From NCBI GenBank assembly GCA_040219275.1, contig JAVJSU010000023.1:248001-312000 (forward strand): DNA of 64,000 nucleotides. The letters are read 5' to 3'. The stretch is from JAVJSU01 sp040219275 (GTDB lineage: Bacteria > Chloroflexota > Anaerolineae > Aggregatilineales > Phototrophicaceae). The notes beneath the pieces were generated by a model, which saw only the letters and a list, made by a program, of their open reading frames with translations, was not told where the DNA came from and ran no database searches. The translations under genes were made by a program, and so were the position numbers. Positions 33,875 to 43,206 of the stretch are shown here, piece by piece (within the stretch, counting starts at the first letter, position 1; each line of letters starts with the position of its first letter).

Positions 33875-35128
33875 TTAGTTATCCATGTTTTCGATGATGC
33901 GCGTGGCGAATTCACTGGTTTTGACTTCGGTTGCACCTTCCATCTGGCGGGCGAAATCATAGGTCACTACTTTTTCAGCCAGGGTTTTCTCGTAAGCTGA
34001 AGTGATGAGATCACCCGCCTCGAACCAACCGATATGTTCCAACATCATCACACCACTAAACAGCAATGAACCGGGGTTCACTTTGTCCAGATTGGTATAT
34101 TTGGGGGCAGTACCGTGTGTTGCCTCAAACAGGGCTACTTCGTCACCAATGTTCGCACCGGGGGCGATACCCACACCACCGACTTCCGCCGCCAGCGCAT
34201 CACTCAGATAATCGCCGTTCAGGTTGGTCGTGGCAATCACATCATGTTCGCTTGGGCGCAGGAGCATCTTCTGGAACATAATATCAGCGATGGTGTCTTG
34301 AATAAGGATTTTGCCTTCCGGCACTTTGCCACCATGATTCGCGGCGACATCATCCCATGAGATGGTTTCTTCAGGGAATTCTTCAGCGGCGACTTCATAA
34401 CCCCATTTTTGGAATGCGCCTTCGGTGAATTTCTGGATGTTGCCTTTATGAACGAGAGTGACATTGTCACGTTTGCGTTCGATGGCGTATTTGATGGCGG
34501 CACGAACAAGGCGCTTACTGCCGAATTCACTGACTGGCTTGATGCCCAGCCCTGCACCTTCAAAAAAGCCGGTTGCGCCTAATTCTTCACGCAGGAATTT
34601 CGCTAATTTTTCATTTTCAGGTGTACCTGCTTCAAATTCAATTCCAGCATAGATGTCTTCAGTATTTTCGCGGAAGATAACCACATCAACATCTTCAGGA
34701 TGCTTTACCGGACTCGGAACGTTGTTGTACCAGCGTACCGGACGGATACAACTATACAGGTCTAGTACCTGACGCAGGGTAACGTTCAGACTACGGAAGC
34801 CACCACCGACCGGTGTGGTCAACGGACCTTTGATGCCGACAACAAATTCACGTAAGGCGGCGAAAGTTTCTTCTGGCATATAATCGCCATCATAAACGGA
34901 TGCCGCTTTTTCGCCGGAGTAAACTTCCATCCAGGAGATTTTACGGCTACCTTTGTAGGCTTTTTCAACAGCCGCGTCCCAAATGCGCTTGCTTGCGGTC
35001 ATGATATCGTAGCCGATACCGTCGCCTTCGATGAATAGCAAAATAGGATTATCCGGCACATTCAGTTTGCCGTTACTGACAGTAATTTTTTCGCCCTCAT
35101 TGGGGATAACGATTTTATCGTAAGCCAT
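33875..35128 (-). CDS. icd: Isocitrate dehydrogenase (NADP-type family)
   Basis: Oxidative decarboxylation of isocitrate to 2-oxoglutarate in the citric acid cycle. The 417 residues match the bacterial homodimeric type. Motifs are IEGDGIGYDIM near the N terminus, the substrate loop GGFRSLNVTLRQ with the regulatory serine, NTEDIYAGIEFEAGTP, and TNLNGDYLSDALAAEVGGVG for metal binding. An AAAGGAG site fixes the ATG at 35128. It is transcribed alone and divergently from the GCS2-like gene. Confidence 0.95.
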   Translation of the reverse strand: MAYDKIVIPNEGEKITVSNGKLNVPDNPILLFIEGDGIGYDIMTASKRIWDAAVEKAYKGSRKISWMEVYSGEKAASVYDGDYMPEETFAALREFVVGIKGPLTTPVGGGFRSLNVTLRQVLDLYSCIRPVRWYNNVPSPVKHPEDVDVVIFRENTEDIYAGIEFEAGTPENEKLAKFLREELGATGFFEGAGLGIKPVSEFGSKRLVRAAIKYAIERKRDNVTLVHKGNIQKFTEGAFQKWGYEVAAEEFPEETISWDDVAANHGGKVPEGKILIQDTIADIMFQKMLLRPSEHDVIATTNLNGDYLSDALAAEVGGVGIAPGANIGDEVALFEATHGTAPKYTNLDKVNPGSLLFSGVMMLEHIGWFEAGDLITSAYEKTLAEKVVTYDFARQMEGATEVKTSEFATRIIENMDN

Positions 35129-35348
35129 ATTAGAAAATCTCCTTTGTCATCAGTTAGTTTACCAGCGGAATTATAGCACAGCGTGCTTAATGTCACGATA
35201 TACCATGTGGACATATTGTGCGAAGTATACGAATATCCCTGTGCAGAATATTTGTTATACACTATTGCCTAAGCTATGTATAATTAAGCACATTGTGTGG
35301 TTAATAGACCGGTCACGGAGCTTCGGAATTAGGGAAGGTACACGCTTT

Positions 35349-37145
35349 ATGGATACGCCATTACCATCAAATGATTTATTGGAAGATTTTAGTAACGCAA
35401 TCCCCTGGCAAACCATAGAAGATAAAAAAGAGAAATTCAACGCCGCTCTAAAGCAGGCACAACATGACGAGGACGAGTTCACAGTAGAAAAATTTTCCGA
35501 AATTATTGATGCACCGATCATCACGAGCTACGATCTGAGTAAGCCTAAATCGGCAAATGTGATTTTGGCGGAAATAAATGGTAAAAAGTTCGTGCTTGGA
35601 AGCCTCGTCAGTGAACGTTACCGCAGTGGTAAATCTTTTATTAAAAGCATCGTTTCCTATAATTTAAATCCCAGCGTAAACCAATCGAATATCCATGAAA
35701 CAGATACTCCCGCCACACGTATTCGTGCGATGGGTGCGGAATTGGAACTCGGCTTGCTTAAACCTGATGGGGAAGGTCCCAGTGAGCAGGAGATGGAAAG
35801 CTATATGCGGGCGTATGAAGTCCATGCACGTCATCTTGGTATTCCACCCAATGTTGACCGTGAAGCCTGCCAGTATCAGGTAGAAGCGCATGTCGCCCCC
35901 GGTATCGGGTATCATCGCACCCGCCAATCGTTAGATGGCATCATGAAGGCATTGGTGGCTTCTAGCGAGGAAACTGGACTGATTACCGCGATGATGTCTG
36001 CTTATCCGGTTGAGAGTGATTTTAAGCTGACCGATAACCCCAAAGTGCATACAGCGGTGGATTTGATGGTTGAAGTGAATCATCTGTTCCCGGAATATGA
36101 TGAACGTTTGAAGGATGTGATTGCTCGCTACAATATGACCGACTCCACGAATATTGTGGAGGCATTCCGCTTACAAGGCTGTCACATCCATCTTGATCTG
36201 GCAGGGCGTTCTGAGGCATTGGGTTTGTTAACGTTCTATACAATGCTACGGAGTGCGAGTGCGCTGGCGAATTCCGCGGTCTTGAAGGGTGGTCCCTTTG
36301 TTAACGGAACCTGCGATCATGAATTGCTCTGTACGCGGGAATATTTGCGACGTGCAACGGTTACAGGGCGTTATTTTGAAACACCGCTTAGCCCACATTT
36401 GCAAGAGAATGGATTGGAACGTTTTGGTCAATTGATGCTAGACGAGCGCGTAAACGCGGTTGCACGGGCAATGCTTTACGAAGATGGTCTTGGTGTACCG
36501 ATTTCCTCTATGCACAATCCGATTGGACGCGTTCGCCCTGATCTTGCAATGAGCAAGCGGATTTGTACGGTAGAAAGTACCGGAATGCCTGTCAACATCA
36601 GCGCATCGCGACAGGCGGCAGTACTCACTGATTTTGAATTCTCCCATGCGTTGGTAGAGAGTTACTTCCGTAAATATGGATGCGATCTTGAACCGATGAT
36701 GGAAGATCGCGCATTGTGGTCGATCATTGGTCCGTTGGACACCGCAGACTTTGTGCGTCAACAGGATATTTCTGACCGAATTGGTAGCGAGATGGTCGTC
36801 AAGACGGCAACCGGCGACAAAATGGCATTAGCGGAATTTTATGAGATGAAACGCCTTTATATGCACCGCAACCTCTCTGATATTGCCCACATCATCCCGC
36901 GTGATATTGATGATGTGTATTATAGTTTACAGCGTATGCTACAACCGCCGAGTGGTAAACAGGCGCAAACCGTTGAACAGTACATCAACGATTATCAACT
37001 GAGAAGTACAGGGAATTGGGGTAAAATTTTACTAAATACCTTTGCTGAAGAGGGCGGTGTTCCCGGCACACATAACCCTGATGCGGTTTTGCGGGTCGTA
37101 CATCGTATCCATAACGCCATGCGCGAACGCTATCTGGAAAATTAG
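35349..37145 (+). CDS. Glutamate-cysteine ligase-like (GCS2-fold) carboxylate-amine ligase
   Basis: A 598-residue protein whose core resembles the GCS2/YbdK amide ligases. Features are the ATP/substrate strand AMGAELELGLLKPDGEG near residue 130, the acidic strand QYQVEAHVAPG, and GCHIHLDLAG, which matches the HVHVG-type metal/ATP motif. RVRPDLAM and VESTGMP follow. An N-terminal region of about 125 residues precedes the core and a helical region of about 150 follows, making it longer than YbdK (about 370). It probably joins a carboxylate to an amine using ATP. The substrates are unknown. ATG 35349 is preferred, with AGGGAAGG upstream. Confidence 0.62.
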   Translation: MDTPLPSNDLLEDFSNAIPWQTIEDKKEKFNAALKQAQHDEDEFTVEKFSEIIDAPIITSYDLSKPKSANVILAEINGKKFVLGSLVSERYRSGKSFIKSIVSYNLNPSVNQSNIHETDTPATRIRAMGAELELGLLKPDGEGPSEQEMESYMRAYEVHARHLGIPPNVDREACQYQVEAHVAPGIGYHRTRQSLDGIMKALVASSEETGLITAMMSAYPVESDFKLTDNPKVHTAVDLMVEVNHLFPEYDERLKDVIARYNMTDSTNIVEAFRLQGCHIHLDLAGRSEALGLLTFYTMLRSASALANSAVLKGGPFVNGTCDHELLCTREYLRRATVTGRYFETPLSPHLQENGLERFGQLMLDERVNAVARAMLYEDGLGVPISSMHNPIGRVRPDLAMSKRICTVESTGMPVNISASRQAAVLTDFEFSHALVESYFRKYGCDLEPMMEDRALWSIIGPLDTADFVRQQDISDRIGSEMVVKTATGDKMALAEFYEMKRLYMHRNLSDIAHIIPRDIDDVYYSLQRMLQPPSGKQAQTVEQYINDYQLRSTGNWGKILLNTFAEEGGVPGTHNPDAVLRVVHRIHNAMRERYLEN

Positions 37146-37434
37146 GCATTTACCATATTCTTCAACAACTAAGGAAGGCTTAATAGCAAACCGCCAGTGA
37201 GTGTCTTTATGCTATGCTACTTTATAAATAGTTGCTCAAGACGACTCATTTTATGGTACAATGACGCTGTTATGACAATTGATATGACATTTCAACGCCC
37301 GGTGCCTGGCGTTTTGAATTTGAAATGTAGGGTTGGTAAGCGGTATATACTACAGTAAAAATTTTATTGTAAGGCTTTTATTACAGTTAATAGAGAAAGG
37401 ATAAAGCCTGGCGAACAGCCGGGTGAAGTTTGTT
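37146..37434 (+). promoter_or_regulatory. Leader and promoter region of RNase J gene
   Basis: A 289-base gap. It contains a TACAAT -10 candidate at 37257-37262. A hairpin follows, with AACGCC (37294-37299) pairing GGCGTT (37308-37313) and an outer CATTTCAA/TTGAAATG pairing that could extend it. The transcript leader would be about 165 bases long. No known riboswitch is recognised. Confidence 0.4.
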
Positions 37435-39090
37435 ATGGCAAAACCGAAATTAAGAATAATCCCTCTAGGCGGTCTTGGCGAAATTGGCAAGAACATGACC
37501 GTCTTTGAGATGGGGAATGATGCGTTCATCATTGATACGGGAATTATGTTCCCTGCGAATGATATGCACGGTGTTGATTACATCATCCCCGATTTCCGTT
37601 ATCTTCTTGAACGCGAAGACCTGAAAATTCATGGTCTGGTATACACGCATGGGCATGAAGATCATATTGGTGCGGTGGCTCATGTGGTGGATGCGTTCCC
37701 CGGAATTCCGATTTACGCAACCCCGATGACCTCTGCTTTGCTGGAAGTTAAATTGCGTGATGCACACTTGAGTGAATCAACTTCGATAAATGTCTTTCAA
37801 TCGGGCGATTCGATTCAAGTTGGTCCGTTTAAATTAGAAAGCTTCCATGTCTGTCACAGTATCCCTGATTGTGTTGGCTTTGGCATCCATACCCCCTACG
37901 GCTTGATCGTTCATACGGGCGACTATAAGTTTGATAATACACCTGTGGGTGGCAAAAAACCGGATTATGCCAAGTTAGCACAGTTCTCTCAGAGGGGTGT
38001 TTTGCTTTTGATGGCAGATAGCACCAACGCAGACAAAGAGGGTTGGACACCGTCAGAATCGGTGATTGACCCGGCGTTTGATCGGGTCTTCCGCGATGCT
38101 AAAGGACGTATTCTGGTTGCAACGTTCGCGTCGTTGATCTCTCGTGTGACGCAGGTCGCACAAGCCGCCGAGCGTTATGGGCGTAAAATTGCCATTGCCG
38201 GTTACAGCATGAGCAAATATATCGACATGGCGGTGAAGTTGGGCTTGTTGGATTTGCCGGACGGTATTCTGGTTGATCTCAATAAAATCGGCAGTATTCA
38301 ACCGCACAAATTGGTCATTATGGTGACCGGCTCTCAGGGTGAACCTTCATCTGTGCTGACGCGAATCTCTACCGGAAGGCATCGTCAACTTGAGGTGATG
38401 AAGGGTGACACGATCGTATTGTCATCACATCCGATTCCCGGTAATGAAGAGATGGTCTCCCGTACCATCAACAAATTGTTCCAGCTCGGCGCAAATGTGA
38501 TCTATGACCCGATTGAGTCCGTTCACGTTTCCGGTCATGCACGTCAGGAAGAAATGCGCCTGATGATTAATCTCGTTCAGCCGAAATACTTACTGCCTGT
38601 GCATGGCGAATTACGTCACCTGAAACAGCATTCCAAATTGGCGGTGCAATCTGGTATCGCGGAGTCAAATATCTTCGTCATTGAGAATGGACGCGTGGTA
38701 GAAATTGACAAATACGGCATCAAACTCGGTGAACGTGTACCGGGTGGCTATGTGTTTGTGGATGGTAGCGGTGTTGGCGATATTGGTCGCATCGTAATCC
38801 GTGACCGTGAAATTCTTGCGCGTGATGGCTTCTTGTTGGTGGCGGTAAACGTCAACAGCAAAACAGGTGAAGTCATGGGGCAACCGGAAATTATCTCCCG
38901 TGGGTTCGTGTATCTGCGTGATTCCGATGAACTGCTCGAACAGGTGCGGGCTACGATTGACGATGTGATGTCTAGTAATGTGAATAGCAACGGTAAACGA
39001 CGTGAGAAACTTCAGGAGAGCATTAGTCGTATGCTCTACAATGAAACGAAACGTCGCCCGATGGTCTTTAGTGTTGTTAACGAGCATTAA
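37435..39090 (+). CDS. rnj: Ribonuclease J
   Basis: A metallo-beta-lactamase/beta-CASP ribonuclease for mRNA decay and rRNA maturation, with 5'-exo- and endonuclease activity. The 551 residues begin with LRIIPLGGLGEIGKNMTVFE and have the zinc motif THGHEDHIGAV, the beta-CASP motif VMVTGSQGEPSSVL, SGHARQEEM and the C-terminal RNase J domain (KRREKLQESISRMLYNETKR). ATG 37435 follows GGTGAAG; the GTG at 37423 is an upstream alternative. A strong terminator follows at 39121-39155. Confidence 0.94.
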   Translation: MAKPKLRIIPLGGLGEIGKNMTVFEMGNDAFIIDTGIMFPANDMHGVDYIIPDFRYLLEREDLKIHGLVYTHGHEDHIGAVAHVVDAFPGIPIYATPMTSALLEVKLRDAHLSESTSINVFQSGDSIQVGPFKLESFHVCHSIPDCVGFGIHTPYGLIVHTGDYKFDNTPVGGKKPDYAKLAQFSQRGVLLLMADSTNADKEGWTPSESVIDPAFDRVFRDAKGRILVATFASLISRVTQVAQAAERYGRKIAIAGYSMSKYIDMAVKLGLLDLPDGILVDLNKIGSIQPHKLVIMVTGSQGEPSSVLTRISTGRHRQLEVMKGDTIVLSSHPIPGNEEMVSRTINKLFQLGANVIYDPIESVHVSGHARQEEMRLMINLVQPKYLLPVHGELRHLKQHSKLAVQSGIAESNIFVIENGRVVEIDKYGIKLGERVPGGYVFVDGSGVGDIGRIVIRDREILARDGFLLVAVNVNSKTGEVMGQPEIISRGFVYLRDSDELLEQVRATIDDVMSSNVNSNGKRREKLQESISRMLYNETKRRPMVFSVVNEH

Positions 39091-39120
39091 TCGCACAACT
39101 CAAAACAGAGTGTAAAAATA

Positions 39121-39155
39121 AAAAGGATTGTCCACTTTCGGACAATCCTTTTTTT
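39121..39155. terminator. Rho-independent terminator after RNase J gene
   Basis: A 13-base stem (AAAAGGATTGTCC / GGACAATCCTTTT) with a six-base loop and a T7 tail on the plus strand. The A-rich 5' side also gives a U-tract for the convergent transglutaminase gene. Confidence 0.9.
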
Positions 39156-39171
39156 GTATTTTGATGTTGGC

Positions 39172-41643
39172 TTAATCCTTACGGAAGGGGATGAAGCGTC
39201 TTAGCCAGCGTCTGAGGATATTTGTGCGCGTATTTGACCACGCTTCGTCAGCAATATCTGTTTTGCGTACAGCGTCTTCTGGACGACGGTTTACTCGCCC
39301 ATAGCGTTCGGTGGCATACAGGCGTGTGATTGCTGTTACCGGACGTTCAATCTGTGGTAAACCGCTCACCACTTTTTTACGTCGTTCTTCTGGCGTTTGT
39401 TTCTCATCGAAGCGGATGCCCACGAGTGGAATATAACGCTCCAGACGGGCGTATGCGCGTGAAATAGGACTTAAGCCACGCATCCCACGCCATTCCCACC
39501 ACCACCAGATGAAGACGATTATGGCGGCAACGATTCCAAGCAGGAGCAATCCCATGAAGGCGAGACCGAGCGCAGGCAGAATAAACGCCAGCGGTCCTTG
39601 CGGTTCTGGTGGAATCGGCGGTGGTTGAGTCGGCACGATAACCGGCGTTGCTGTTGGCGACGGGGTAAAGGTCGGCGTGATTGTGGCTGTCGGTGGCGGA
39701 TTATCATTCTGTTGATCCGGCGGCAGTGGTGTGTTGGTCGCTTCTGGCGTGCTTGTCGGCGGCAGAGTAGGAGTAACGGTTGGTGTTGGCGACGGTTGTT
39801 GTTGTTGATCCGGTTCGACAGGGTCTTGTGGCGTAATATCCTGGTCACCATCACGATTCAATTGTGCTTGCGCGGAGGTAGGTTCAAATTCGATCCAGCC
39901 ATAACCGGGGAAATAGGCTTCCACCCATGTATGGGCATCGCGCTCGGTGACGATAAATGCGTTTTCTTCCGCATCCCACGTTCCCTGTGCAAAGCCTGCC
40001 GCCATACGTGCCGGAATGCCAAGCGATCTGAGCATGACGATCATTGCCGACGCGTAATAATTGCAATAGCCTTCACGATAATCAAACAGCACCCAATCTA
40101 CGGGGTCTTGCCCTCGCGGTGGTTGTGGGATGCTCTCATTATAGGTGATGTTGGCGCGTAGCCATGATTCAATGGCTTTTGCCTGATCGTAGGGATTGAC
40201 TGCACCTGATTCGATGATTATTTGACGCGCAAGGTCACGCGTACGTTCGCTGACGGATGGCGACACATAAAAATAAGTTGGGTTTAACCATGCGGGATAA
40301 TTGACACTTGCCGCACGGAGATCAAAGGCGGTGGCGATGCTCATAGAACTGAGCGCAGTGTAGTCATCTCCGCGCCGTAGTACCTGTGTAGGGCGGATAA
40401 CCGAGATGTTCATAGCGCGGGCGGGATCCCCTTCCGGCGCGGTATAGCGTAGATCGGTGCGGGTCGTTAAGTTGACCTGCAAGGGCTGGGGTGCAGTATA
40501 GACCAAACGACTACCACTGAGTTCGATAGTAAAGCGTTGCGGGACGATTTCCCGTGCGGCGTAATTTTCCAGCGTAACATCAAGCGGTGCCTGATTATCG
40601 GTCAAACGGGTGTCTGCCGCGGGCGACCAGCTTCCTGACTCATACGTATCAAAGACACGCGAACGCCAATAATAACGCCTGTCCGGCAACACTTCGACCT
40701 GAAGCACGGTCTGATCGCCAAGTTGAATCGCCCCACCTAAATCCAGTGAATCGCCCCCATAATAATCAGCGGTGGTCGGTCCTGCCGCATCCACCGGAGA
40801 GAATAAGCGATTCCAGAATTCGCTAATTTCGCGTAATGGCTCGGAATCTAGAAACTCTTTGAAGTTGTCTAGCCGATCTTGCAAATCGCCTGAAGGAGCG
40901 TTCCATGCGAGCAAAAGCGTAGAGAGCGACAACACCGCGCCGACCATCAGGAATTGCCGACGAAGGCGGGTAGGCGGGCGAATGCCGTTGACGTACCACT
41001 CCCATTCGCGGGCATCCAGATTGGAGCGTGCGATGAGCAAGAGTGCGGTAAACATGAAGATTGCAAGGTAAATGCTCAGGTTGGCATCGCCGTCGTAAAA
41101 GACATTGTTGGTGACGAGGATTAATCCTGGCGGCAAAACTACACGCCACACGCGATCAATGCGAAAGACGTGCCATGAGGCGTTATAGCCGAGAAACCAG
41201 AACAATGTTGCGACGAGCAGGGTGAAAATCAGATCGTCGGTGTTGATTCCGCCGGATGTAGCATCTAGGAACCATGTGACTGAACGTAAAAAGACCTGAT
41301 ACACGCCTTCGCCGATGTTGCCCGGTTCACCGATTGCGGCGGTCAGGACGATAAAACAGATGCCGTAGGTCGTGCTGACGATAAGGGCGAGCAATTCGTT
41401 AAATTGACTGCGTGCCAAGACCAGACCGAGTATCGCACTGGAAATCAGCACCGGCACGATGACGCGCATATTTACGGGCCATTCCGCCGCTGATAACGAT
41501 AGCGCGGGCATAAGCAGAAGTACCATGACGATAAACAAAGTCGTAAAATCGCCCGGTGAGAAATAGGTTCGTAGAAAGTTAATCAGTTTATCGACGACGG
41601 TCACGTTGCGCCGATTGGGTTGTCTTACGTTTGCTGTTGCCAT
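39172..41643 (-). CDS. TgpA-like membrane transglutaminase-domain protein
   Basis: An 823-residue protein. Residues about 30-250 hold six or more membrane helices, followed by an extracytoplasmic region. The transglutaminase-like domain has the Cys in GYCNYYASAMIVMLRSLGIP, the His in DAHTWVEAYFPGYGW, and an acid in IEFEPTSA (Glu where Asp is common). A Pro/Thr/Gln-rich linker (about 610-690), one more helix and a DUF4129-type cytoplasmic tail (LPQIERPVTAITRLYATERY) complete the layout. The family is often linked to MoxR/DUF58 genes, which are absent here. Role probably protease or cross-linking at the cell surface. Confidence 0.85.
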   Translation of the reverse strand: MATANVRQPNRRNVTVVDKLINFLRTYFSPGDFTTLFIVMVLLLMPALSLSAAEWPVNMRVIVPVLISSAILGLVLARSQFNELLALIVSTTYGICFIVLTAAIGEPGNIGEGVYQVFLRSVTWFLDATSGGINTDDLIFTLLVATLFWFLGYNASWHVFRIDRVWRVVLPPGLILVTNNVFYDGDANLSIYLAIFMFTALLLIARSNLDAREWEWYVNGIRPPTRLRRQFLMVGAVLSLSTLLLAWNAPSGDLQDRLDNFKEFLDSEPLREISEFWNRLFSPVDAAGPTTADYYGGDSLDLGGAIQLGDQTVLQVEVLPDRRYYWRSRVFDTYESGSWSPAADTRLTDNQAPLDVTLENYAAREIVPQRFTIELSGSRLVYTAPQPLQVNLTTRTDLRYTAPEGDPARAMNISVIRPTQVLRRGDDYTALSSMSIATAFDLRAASVNYPAWLNPTYFYVSPSVSERTRDLARQIIIESGAVNPYDQAKAIESWLRANITYNESIPQPPRGQDPVDWVLFDYREGYCNYYASAMIVMLRSLGIPARMAAGFAQGTWDAEENAFIVTERDAHTWVEAYFPGYGWIEFEPTSAQAQLNRDGDQDITPQDPVEPDQQQQPSPTPTVTPTLPPTSTPEATNTPLPPDQQNDNPPPTATITPTFTPSPTATPVIVPTQPPPIPPEPQGPLAFILPALGLAFMGLLLLGIVAAIIVFIWWWWEWRGMRGLSPISRAYARLERYIPLVGIRFDEKQTPEERRKKVVSGLPQIERPVTAITRLYATERYGRVNRRPEDAVRKTDIADEAWSNTRTNILRRWLRRFIPFRKD

Positions 41644-41808
41644 ACATCAACAATCACGCTAATTGGTCACAACTAAAACGGGAGACAAGTTTTGTATTAT
41701 CTCCCGCGTTCTTCATTTTAGTGGGGTATACAGGCGTTGACAACCAACGGTTTCCCGATTCAATCACCACGTTTTACTACCCACCCTTAATTGATTGCCA
41801 AAGCTGAC

Positions 41809-41814
41809 TATAAT
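41809..41814 (+). promoter_or_regulatory. -10 box of the rnpB promoter
   Basis: TATAAT ends seven bases before the predicted 5' end of RNase P RNA, the expected distance. The best -35 candidate, TTAATT at 41787-41792, is weak with 16-base spacing. Confidence 0.6.
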
Positions 41815-41820
41815 ACAAAC

Positions 41821-42200
41821 GACTCAGGTTGACCGGGTGATCGCGGTTCGGCATGTCCGAATTGAGGAAAGTCCGCACTCCACAGGACGCGGTGCTGGTT
41901 AACGACCAGACGGAGTAATCCGCTGGCATAGTGCAACAGAGAAGTGTATTGCATCAACTCCGGTTGGTGTGAGGGTGAAACGGTGGTGTAAGAGACCACC
42001 AGCGCGTGCAGTGATGCGCGTGGCTAGGCAAACCCCACCGGGAGCAAGGCAAAGCAGGCGCATTGGGGCTGTCCGTCCCGTAAAAAGCGCCGGGTATGCC
42101 GCATGACGCACGGAGTAATTCGTGTGCTAGATAGATGATCGCCACTTTATCGCAAGATAAGGAACAGAATGCGGCTTATAGGTTGACCTGAGTCATTTTT
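41821..42200 (+). ncRNA. rnpB: RNase P RNA (M1-type)
   Basis: The catalytic RNA of RNase P, about 374 nucleotides, which processes tRNA 5' ends. The universally conserved elements are present: GAGGAAAGTCCG at 41864-41875 (CR-I) and its 3' partner ACAGAATGCGGCTTATAGG near 42164. Also present are GGTGAAACGGTG with AAGAGACCACC and AGGCAAACCCCACC. GACTCAGGT at the 5' end pairs with ACCTGAGTC at 42186-42194 to close helix P1, and a T5 run follows. The region looks like a bacterial type A RNA. No protein gene fits this stretch on either strand. Confidence 0.95.
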
Positions 42201-42204
42201 ATCG

Positions 42205-43188
42205 CTATTTCGCCTCTTCTAGTCGATCATTTGCAGGCGGTGGCGTATAGGAGAGCGCGGAAATTTCTTCACGCCATTGCGGTGTCATCACCACGTTTAG
42301 CGCCAGCAAGGAGTCTTTGAGTTGCTCCAGATTACGTGCGCCGATGATTGGGGCAGTGACTGCCGGATGCGACATCACCCACGCGATAGCTAAGGTGGCT
42401 GGATGATAATTCTTCTCTTTAGCGTATGCGGTAAATTGCTCTGCAATATCGTAATATTGTGCTTCACTATAGCGTTTGGCGTACATCTTATTATCGACGA
42501 GACGGGCGTTTTCTGGCTTGTTTCCGGCATTGTACTTTCCGGTCAGCAAGCCACCACCGAGCGGACTATAAGGAATGACGGCGATATTTTCTGCCTGTGC
42601 GAGGGGTAAAATCTCGACTTCTGCCTGCCGTTTAACCAGATTGTACATCGGTTGCAAAACGTCGATGCGTGCTAGACCTTCATATGCAGAAATGCCGAGT
42701 GCTTTGGAGATTTGCCACGCCGCCCAATTGCTGACCGCTGGATATAGAATTTTGCCCGCTTTAACGAGATCATCAAGTGCCCGAACGGTAGCTTCAATTG
42801 GCGTGTTTGCGTCAAAATGATGGATGAAATAAACATCAATGCGATCTGTTTTCAGGCGTTTGAGGCTGGCTTCGACTTGTAGCTGAATGTGCCTACGTGA
42901 CGCACCCCGATTATTTACCCCGCTATCCGTGCCGGACGCGACTTTTGAGGTAATTACCAGATCATCACGGCAATCCGCCATGAGTTTACCGAGGATTTCT
43001 TCGGAGCGTCCGCCTGCATAGACATCGGCGCAATCGAAGAAGTTGATGCCAAGATCACGGCAATGATTGAACATCTTTGCAGATTCGGCTTCGTCTGCAA
43101 TGTCGCCGAATGACATCGTGCCAAAACAGAGTTTAGAGACTTTGACTCCGGTGTTGCCAAGTAAACGGTATTCCATAGGGTATTCCAA
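42205..43188 (-). CDS. Aldo/keto reductase
   Basis: A 327-residue NADPH-dependent reductase of the AKR family. It begins with YRLLGNTGVKVSKLCFGTMS, has the catalytic Asp/Tyr block INFFDCADVYAGGRSEEILG, Lys in DLVITSKVASG, and His in YFIHHFD. The C-terminal cofactor segment APIIGARNLEQL is present. The start is a TTG at 43188: AGGAG lies seven bases upstream, whereas the ATG four codons later would be 19 bases away. It converges on rnpB with no clear terminator. Confidence 0.9.
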   Translation of the reverse strand: MEYPMEYRLLGNTGVKVSKLCFGTMSFGDIADEAESAKMFNHCRDLGINFFDCADVYAGGRSEEILGKLMADCRDDLVITSKVASGTDSGVNNRGASRRHIQLQVEASLKRLKTDRIDVYFIHHFDANTPIEATVRALDDLVKAGKILYPAVSNWAAWQISKALGISAYEGLARIDVLQPMYNLVKRQAEVEILPLAQAENIAVIPYSPLGGGLLTGKYNAGNKPENARLVDNKMYAKRYSEAQYYDIAEQFTAYAKEKNYHPATLAIAWVMSHPAVTAPIIGARNLEQLKDSLLALNVVMTPQWREEISALSYTPPPANDRLEEAK

Positions 43189-43195
43189 CGGGATG

Positions 43196-43200
43196 CTCCT
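43196..43200 (-). promoter_or_regulatory. Ribosome binding site that selects a TTG start
   Basis: AGGAG on the minus strand, seven bases before TTG 43188 of the aldo/keto reductase. The nearest ATG (43176) would be too far away. Confidence 0.6.
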
Positions 43201-43206
43201 AATCTT

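Noticed and set aside
39598..40161. A 187-codon open frame on the plus strand
   Set aside because: It lies antisense to the Pro/Thr/Gln-rich linker and part of the transglutaminase domain. Its Arg/Trp/Cys-rich composition is what the complement of that low-complexity code gives.
41899..42145. Minus-strand frames of 60-70 codons in the rnpB region
   Set aside because: They are fully covered by the conserved RNase P RNA elements on the plus strand.
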